DNA of 64,000 nt. Source: Tipula vernalis. Taxonomy: Eukaryota; Arthropoda; Insecta; Diptera; Tipulidae. Positions 39,801-48,800 of the stretch are shown in pieces. Position numbers and translations under genes: made by a program. Below the pieces are notes generated by a model. It was not told the origin of the DNA. It ran no database searches and was given only the letters and a program-made list of their open reading frames with translations. The stretch spans positions 30,277,045-30,341,044 of the forward strand of contig OY282558.1 in assembly GCA_958295665.1 (NCBI GenBank), in the 5' to 3' direction. Numbering within the stretch: position 1 is the first letter of the stretch; the number at the start of each line of letters is the position of its first letter.

Positions 39801-42800
39801 GGATTAGTTGATAGTAAAGAAGCTAGTCTAGTGTTATCTGAACCTGATGAATGTAGACTTGTAGAAATGGATGAAGATAAAGATAGTTTGGTAGAGGATA
39901 ATGACTTACAAGGAAAAATATTGGCTGAACCAGATGAAAATGACAACGAATTATCTGTAAATATAATACCCGAATTAAAAATAAAAGAAGCCTATATATC
40001 CACACTAGAAACAGACGAAACAATTATAACAGACTTAGAAACAAATGAAACAATTATTACAGCAATGCCACTGATTGGATTTGAAGATCCCGAAGATATG
40101 TTAATAATGATAAAGGAGGCAGACGAATCTAATGGAAATACAGACATATCAAGACCAACAACTATGTCACCCGTTGCGTACGTATTTCAAACTATTTAAA
40201 TATATATATATTTACCAACATTTTATTTTATTAAATAAAATCAAAAAAAAAAACAACAATTGTATAATATAGTTCGTCGAATCAATAAAAAACCACTAAC
40301 CTATATAATTTATTCAAAAGAAAGAATGTCGAATACAAAATAGGATGCAATTCGATATTGCTTCTACATTCATTCGATTGATAATAATTTATAGACAGGA
40401 TTACAATTTTATATTGTAGAAATATTTTATGTTGTTGTAGTTGTATTGAATAATTTAAATAAAATTGTGACGTATCATAAAGTCGTACGATCAAATTAAA
40501 TTAACTTAAAGTCTACTCAATTAGAAATTAAAAAATATTATTCCACTAAGATGAGGATTGGACCGTGAGCTTTATCGGACAAACAAAAAGCATCGTACCT
40601 AGATTTGAAAAATATAATCACAGTAAACTTTGATTATTCACTCAAATATTATATGAAACTGATTACTATATCAAAGCTATCTATAGATTTTTTAACGGAT
40701 ACCAAGATTTATTTTCGGGCAATATCGCATTTCCAAGTTTTCCAATCGTCAATTGAACTAATTAAACTAATTTTTTCCTAATTTTGTTATGGTTGCGGAG
40801 TAGAAAGCACGCAAATTATTTCACTTATGAATAATTGACGGACCTATGGAAGATTCAGTTCTCAAATCTAAAATAGAGGTTTACATAAGTACGTAAGTAC
40901 GCTGTAGATGAGTTGCGAACTATTATCGGCGACAATTTAGAAAATAAGTAGATAAAATTAAATTTGGGTAGTATTTAACACTGCTAGGACATCACTGCTA
41001 TTTATTACAATTAATTTTTTTGAAGGCTACATTTTCTTGTGAGTTGGAAAAATTGTATATTCTTAGGTTGCCAGTTTTATTCATCATAATTATTCAGCAC
41101 TTCTAGCGAAACTCAGCTGCAGTAGAGCTATCAAATTGATTTTCTTGTTTTATTAAAAATAAAAAATGTGGTTTTTACCAAAAAAAAAAAATGCTTGAGT
41201 GAAACATTTCCAAATCAATGGAAAAACTCAGCTGTAGATCCTAATTTAATATGTTACCTAAAGCCGAGTTTTTTCATTGGTTTACAAATATTTCACTCAA
41301 GCAATTTTTTTTTTGGTATAAACTTGACATTTTTTTAAAGATTTTAAAATATTTGGCTGAACAAACTTTTTTAACAATTTTAATCTGTTTTAAAAAAGAA
41401 AGATTAATATTTTTTTCTTTGGAAAATGTCACCGTTCCTATTTGTTTAAATAGTTAATCATTTCACTCTAGGTGAATAACAAGAAATCTTAAAAAATCCC
41501 AGAGTACAATAAGAACAAAACTATGCTAAACGGGCCATGTGTCAATTCCAAACGGAGTGGATCAATATCATTTTTTGTTGCTGTACATCATACCGATTCC
41601 TAATGTTTTAGTAGTTGGGCATTGTAAGGTATAGCCTTGACTAAAGCAAAGTGTAGCACTTCCATGGTTGGGTAGCATCTTGCATTAGAAAATTTGAGGA
41701 CTTAATTGTTACTCACCATCATGAGTTTAAAATTCAAACCTTTTTACCATCACCAATACTTTCTTACATTTCCCACTATAAGAGTATTGTAACATAGTAT
41801 TATTATAACGAACGATTCACGAACTTTGATAGTGCTCGCTATGGTCAATTTAGATCCCCATATTTCAACTTGACGAATTCAAATGCAACCTAGCATTTCA
41901 AGGGAAACAGCAAGGAGAATTGTAAGGCTTCATAGGTTCCATCGATATCACATAACTCTGACCCAAGAGTTGGTGCAACATGGTTTTGAACGAAAATTTA
42001 AATTTTGCAGTGGGCTAGGGAAATCAGTCGATTACCACAATCGTTGGAATCTCGTAACGTGGTGTGGTATCGTTAATGGTTTTCTCATTGGGTTCTATTT
42101 TTTTATTCCTAACGTATAACTCAGAAATATGACTTAATTTTTTAACGCAGATGCATTACCGTAGAGCAAGTATGTGTATGCGTTCCGGCATAACGAGGCA
42201 TCCGCTCATAGAAGTAGAGCGGTTCAACAAATTTTCAATTAAAAATAATCCAACTGGTGGATACATATTTGACGTGATAATAATCATGTTAAATGTCGCC
42301 CACCCCATTATCCACAATTCTCACAATCCCGGATTTTTTATGAGTATAACAAAAAAACACCGTTTATGTAGAAGCTCTTATACGAGTACAACTAGAGAAA
42401 TTATGATGAAGCGAATCTCGAATGCTTGCAGCAGCATACCGCAGCGTGTGCTCTTAACAACTGTTCGAAACTTTGAACGAAGGATACAACTGTGTATTGA
42501 TAATAACTTGAATTTTTCTTTGTTTTGATTCCATTGATTGAAACATGATTTGTGCCTCGATTGGCCAGTATTACCGATGACTGAACGCAGGAAAAGGCAA
42601 TCAAGTAGTACTTCTTCATCATATATCATCGTTTTATGAAAAAGGGGATCGGTACTTATGCCCGTATTACAAAATAACGAATGGACAAAATCCAGTAGAT
42701 AACAAAATCACCGTATTTCAAAATACCGTTATGTGATTTAAATCCAGGGCGTACGTCATAGTGAGCGACACCCTGGTCAGCGACTGTACCCAAGGAGGGG

Positions 42801-45800
42801 CGGCCGTATACCTACTTGGCAGAAACCATAAAATGCTAGGGATGGCACCTCAAAAAAGAATCCAAAATGAGTTCAGATCAGGAGATATTGGTTACGGTGC
42901 AACAAGTAGGAAACCCAGTACCGGCTGAAGGGAGTGAGCAAGCAGGCTCCCAACAATCGAGATCCAGCAAGTGCAATGTTACAACGGTGGCGAACTTGGC
43001 CGATGTGACAGATAAATCTACAAGCGATGTGAGAAGTAACGGTAAATCTGTATATAGAGATGACACGCCCACTAACCCATTTAAAAAGAGTGTCATGGTA
43101 CAGAGATCTCCGAAGAAGGTAGCGACGACTAGTGCATTGGAGAGGTGTTTCTCATCACCCTCTCGGGGAAGCAACAAGGTGGAAACAAAGGAAATAACGC
43201 TAACCAGACTTGGACAAAAAATTGAAGAGCAGGTTGAATTTGTGAAACCGAGAAATAAGGTACATGGTGAGATTGAGAAGGTGGTAAGCACCATTAGCTT
43301 GCTCTATGAATCAGCTATCTCTAAGATGAACGTCGGGGAAAAAGAGTGCCAAACTTCACCAATTAGTAATGATTGGAAGGAAAGCTTACTCCGTCAACGA
43401 ATTACGAACAGAAAACTGAACCCGGAAAAGGCTTCTAACAAAAGCACACCAGTCGGAGAGTCCAGTAAAAGAAAGTTATCCACTCCGCCCAAGGGTGATG
43501 AACACCGGCAAAATAAGAAAAGTAATAGTAAGGCTGCTTCGCAAAAAACTTCACGAAAATACGTGCAAGCTCCTCGAACGTCGCAGATCCTTATAAACAA
43601 GGAGGACGGAAACAAAAAGCAAAATATCACTGAACCACCTGTTTCAGATAATGCTAAAAGGACCGCCATGAATTCGAATCAATTGGAGAATGAACCAATG
43701 ACCCGCAAGAAGGATAGCAGATAGCGAAGCAGCAAAAAAAGAACAAAAAGAAGAGCGCGACCGCGATAAAAACAGGTTCGACCTGATGCGCTGTTGATAA
43801 AGAAGAATGACGAAATTTCATTTAAAGCTCTGCTGCGAAAAGTTAAAGGGGACCCGACGCTAAATACGCTCGGTGAAAAGGTGTCGAACATTCGTCAAAT
43901 TCACAGCGGAGGCCTACTTCTGGAGCTGCAAATTACGGAAGACCAGCGCCAAACCTCAAGGTTCCGTGAGCAGCTGGCGACAGCGATTGGTGACGGTACA
44001 TCAGTAAAATGTTTGACTCAGGAGACATTATTGGTAATTAAAGATACTGACGAGGTTACCACTTCTGAAGAGATGAGAGAAGCTCTACTGCACTGTTAAG
44101 CTGTGTGCACTGTTAAGTCATTGACAAGGGCCTACAGAGGAACGCAGACAGCCGTTATTAGCATACCAAATGCTATAGCTGAAAAAGTGCTAGAAGTAGG
44201 CAAAGTCAGAATCGGTTGAGTTTCATTTCGACTCGATCAAAACGCTGCAGGAGATGCGGTGGAGAAGGCCACTTCGCGAAGTTATACCAGAAAGACTTAA
44301 AATGCCTGCTGTGTGACGGAATGGCCAAAGACTGCAGTAAACACGTGACTGGTAGCTTTAGATATCCGGCCTACCAGAAAGTGCTGCAAATAGAATGAAG
44401 GAAATGAAAATCATCCAACTAAATCCAAACCACTGTGAGGTTGCCCAGGAGCTGCTGCAGCAATCAGTACAGGAACAGAAATGTATAACTGGAGGCCGAA
44501 AATGAAAAATAGCGAATGCGATTTTAGTTGCTGTTCAACACGTTCCAGTTCAAATTAGTTTAACATTAATACTGTGGGTCTGTGATTTGTCGGATTGAGA
44601 GTATAATATTTATGTTGCCATGACAAACTGTGATAAGTAGTCTCAAAAATTTAAGAAAACTCATGACATCTTTTAATGACTTTGCTCAAAATAACGGAAA
44701 ATCTATGTAAATTGTAAATGGTTGTAGTTTGGTGATCTATATTTGTTGGAAAAGTGTCATTCGAGGAGTCGGATATACCCTAATGTTTTTATTCGTATTA
44801 AGACGTATCTATAATATTAATTTAGTCTGTGGTAATTCATTGTACCATGTAGTATCTATAAACACTTCTGCTACTCAGGCAAGGCTATCATTTAAGGAAA
44901 ACGGTCAAAACTATTTCTTATATATTCAGTAACTTAAGTCTTCAACACATCTTTAGCAATTAAAACAAATAATTTGGTGATCTACATTTCATTTATCACA
45001 AAACACAAAGTAATTAAACAAAACCGATAAAAAATTCTCAGATTTGGCAAATTAAAACTTTAATTCGGTACGTTTTTCATTGAAATATTTAAACTTACAC
45101 CGACTGGCACAGAAAACGGGCCACCCTAATTTTTTTTTTTTTTATGGGAATATCTTTTGAACAGCACTAGCTAAAAACATGAAACAAAACTAAATTCAAG
45201 GTCATTGAAACACTCAGCCCAATGATTAGACAAAATATGTTACGATAATATTTTGTAAGGTTGTTTTGAATGACCCGGAATTTATTTTTTAGTAAAATCG
45301 AAATGTATTAGAACTCAAATCTCAAACTATAAACCAATAACTTAAGATAACTACATAACCATATTAACTTAAAACCACACACAAGGAGTAAAGCAAAATA
45401 AAAAAAAAATATAAAAGTAAAACCGAAACCATTTAAATTAAATTTTAAAGCAAAATTAGGCCAAATTTTAGTGAAACATACACATACATTATTTGAGTCA
45501 AAATTGAAATTTCGCTGAGCTTCAAATGAATAAAATTATGCATTGTATAAAATGATAAATAAAAAGATGATTTCCTTCTTGGAAACACATTGACAGCACA
45601 ACTAAACTTTGGTAGAGCTCTACAGGGTTTTAGAGCAACAGGAACTAGTTGATATTAATATTCTGAAAGCTTTTATATTGTTAAAACCTAAGTCAGACGT
45701 CAGATCTCCTGAATAAAAATATTTAAATGCAAAACAATTTCTTACAGGGGGTCTGAATCTAAGCTCTTTGGCTATTTACATGTCAAAACCACCATTCTTC

Positions 45801-48800
45801 TAACTATAAATAGCGATTTTTGTAGAGCGCTGCACCTCGGTAAATCGTAGCTTTAGATTTATAAAACAAAACTAAATTTTACTATTTTGGAAGCCATTAC
45901 ATACCAATCAAAATAACGTGTATGATGGATGTCTTCCGTATGTTACAAAATTGAAAGAATTTTTCGGCCAAAACAATAAAGTCACTTTTTACTTTTCATT
46001 AATTTTTTTTGTTGAATGTTAATTAATTCATGTAGTTTCTGTAAAGTCACTTTATATACTAGTACAAATTAAATCATATTTAATAAGCATATGTAAATAC
46101 ATATACACTAAATTCGGTAAATACGTTTTCCTTTCTCAAAAGGAAGGGGTAAACGGAAGAAAAAACAGTAATCGTTTTATGTTTAGATTACATATTAATG
46201 TTTTAATGTTATACGAGTTGAATTAAAAAAATTGAAAAAATGCGTATGTATTTAAAAACATGCTTAAAGTCGACTTTTACAGTATAGTAATTGGTTTACC
46301 CGAGTTTAAAACATGAAGGTAGATAAGTCTTCAACTTCAATTTGAAGTAGAAAGTCATGGAAAATCAATGAGCTTTGGATTATTAAACCCAGCCAACTAA
46401 CAATTTAATAAAACACTTTATTACTAATGTTTTATAGAGGTATTGTCTCCATAGTAAATGAGATAGTCTCAAAGGGACCATGCCTTATTGAAAAAATATC
46501 TTGCAGCTCAATATTTTAGTTTTGATTTTCACTCGACCATGAATATAGTTCATCCCTAACTTGCGTCACGGATTAATATACCGTGCCAATTTAAAATACA
46601 TATTCACATATAACCTATTTCTGCAAAAGTTCGTTGAAACAAAACATTGATTATTCATTCAAAAACGGTATATGTACATAAAATGTTCGTTAGTGAATAA
46701 GGTTTGATAAAAATATTGTCATTTACATAAATTAACCTGAACATTAATTTATGATTTTCTATGGTGATTGTGTACATACAATACAATTCATATGTACATA
46801 TACATATGTCTAACATTAAAACGAAATTTGTCGACGAGCTACGTGCAACTTAGTGGAACTATAATCGGTGGCTACTGAAACATATTAAATATTTTTATTC
46901 ATTCTATTGAAAGATAACATGTGGACTTTAGGCCAGTATATCACACACTCGTGTAAATTTTATAGTTGTGCTGTCACAAACTCATAAATAACACGCGAGC
47001 CATCATCATCTAAGCGAACAAAGCAAAAATGCCTTAAGTTCAACGTCATTTGCATAAAAATAAAAAATAAATAAAATAAAACATTTTAAATTAAAATGTT
47101 GAGTTTTTGTTAACTATGTATTTTATAGGCGCTCTTATCTCCCAAAAGCAACCTCGCTAAAAGCTCATTTAAAATTCACCATAAAAACACAATTCTATAG
47201 TAGACATTTGATTTTTCGGTCAAACTACAAAAAAAACAAAACAATTTCATTCGTAGTTTTATATTTGTTTGATATATTTATGACCCCAAAATTTATTTTT
47301 TTGGATGCCGATCTTACTACAATTTCTTATAACAATATTCTCTGTACTGGATGTAATTCCATATATTTTACGTAATTACCGAAAATCAATCGATATTCTT
47401 CAGTATGATTAGAATCTATTTCTATAACTAAAAAAATTATTAAACGATTTTTTTTTTGTTTATTACAGCAATAAATACTATCAACAAATTAATGAACAGC
47501 CGATAAAGCATCCACTTCACCAATCGCCCGATAAAAGCAGCAGTAGACCGAGTCCTGAAATTTTAAGTAACCCAAATAATAATACGATTAGTAGAGGGTC
47601 ATCATCAAACAAAAGTAATTACAGTACAAAAAGCAACAATAATACCAATAATAGTAACGAGCACAAATCAATACACAATGATAGTAATTTATCGGATGTA
47701 ACTACAGATAGTGATTCTGATAACTCGACACCGACGCGAGTAATTGGAACCAGCGATCCTGTAATAAATATTCTAAAAACTGAGAATTTAATTCAACAAA
47801 AATCTCCATCGTCCATATCACGTCCTCACTCTGTGTTAGGCTCGAACCATACAAATATTGATAATATTGAAAATAGGAAGCGCCCCAAAACTGCTAATAT
47901 CATAAATTTCGACGATATTCCTATTAAATCGAGAACCATATCAAACGAAAATATTCCACTAAACGAGGAAATAGCATCAATTAAATCGGAAACTTTATCC
48001 AACGAGCATATTCCGTTTGATGAAATTCCAATTAATTCGAAAACTGCATCAAGCGAGAATGTTTCCAATATTTCACGGTCATCGTCTATAATACAAGATC
48101 CATTTCGCCGTATTGAAACACCAACGCCGCATGATATCGATGAAATATCATCGAATTCGGTAGGAACCCGCTCCGATACGGATTATGAAGACGAAACATC
48201 AAATACAAAAAGTAAAACAGAAATGTCTGACTCATTTACACCAAAATCGGATGGTACTGCTAAAAGTTTTAACAGCATCGATATGAATTCGGATCAAAAT
48301 GAAATGGTGGGCAATGATTTTATAAAGCCAACCATCAAATCGCCTCAACGTAAATTAAAACCAGTTATATTCCGAAGTAAAAAGGTGGCTCCAGCCAAAC
48401 AAGCTGCTGCACAAAAAGCTAAACAAACTGAAACTTATACATCGTCATCGTTATCGCGACGTTTTGAACGTCCCAGGGATGCACTTAATCAGTGTATCAT
48501 CCAATTGGAAAGTCAAAATTGGGAAACTACAATGAATGGTATACATATGTTTGTGCGCCTAATGCGACACCATCCCGAACAAATTGATGCACAAATTCAT
48601 GTTTTAGCCGCACATTTGGCTAAGCATATAAAAAATTTACGATCACAAGTCGCACGCGCCGCTTGTCAAGCGGCCGGTGAATTTTTTGCTACACATCGTA
48701 AATATTTAGATCAAGAAACGGAAGATTTAGTTACAAATTTATTACATCGAACGGCTGATACAAATAAATTTCTACGAGCCGATGCTGGACGTGCACTCGA

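Noticed and set aside
39823..40023. Minus-strand ORF inside the 39498 ORF
   Set aside because: Shadow of the + strand acidic repeats; no start context or domain.
42878..43891. Minus-strand ORFs opposite the R1-like ORF1
   Set aside because: They mirror a Ser/Lys-rich coding strand and show no family signature.
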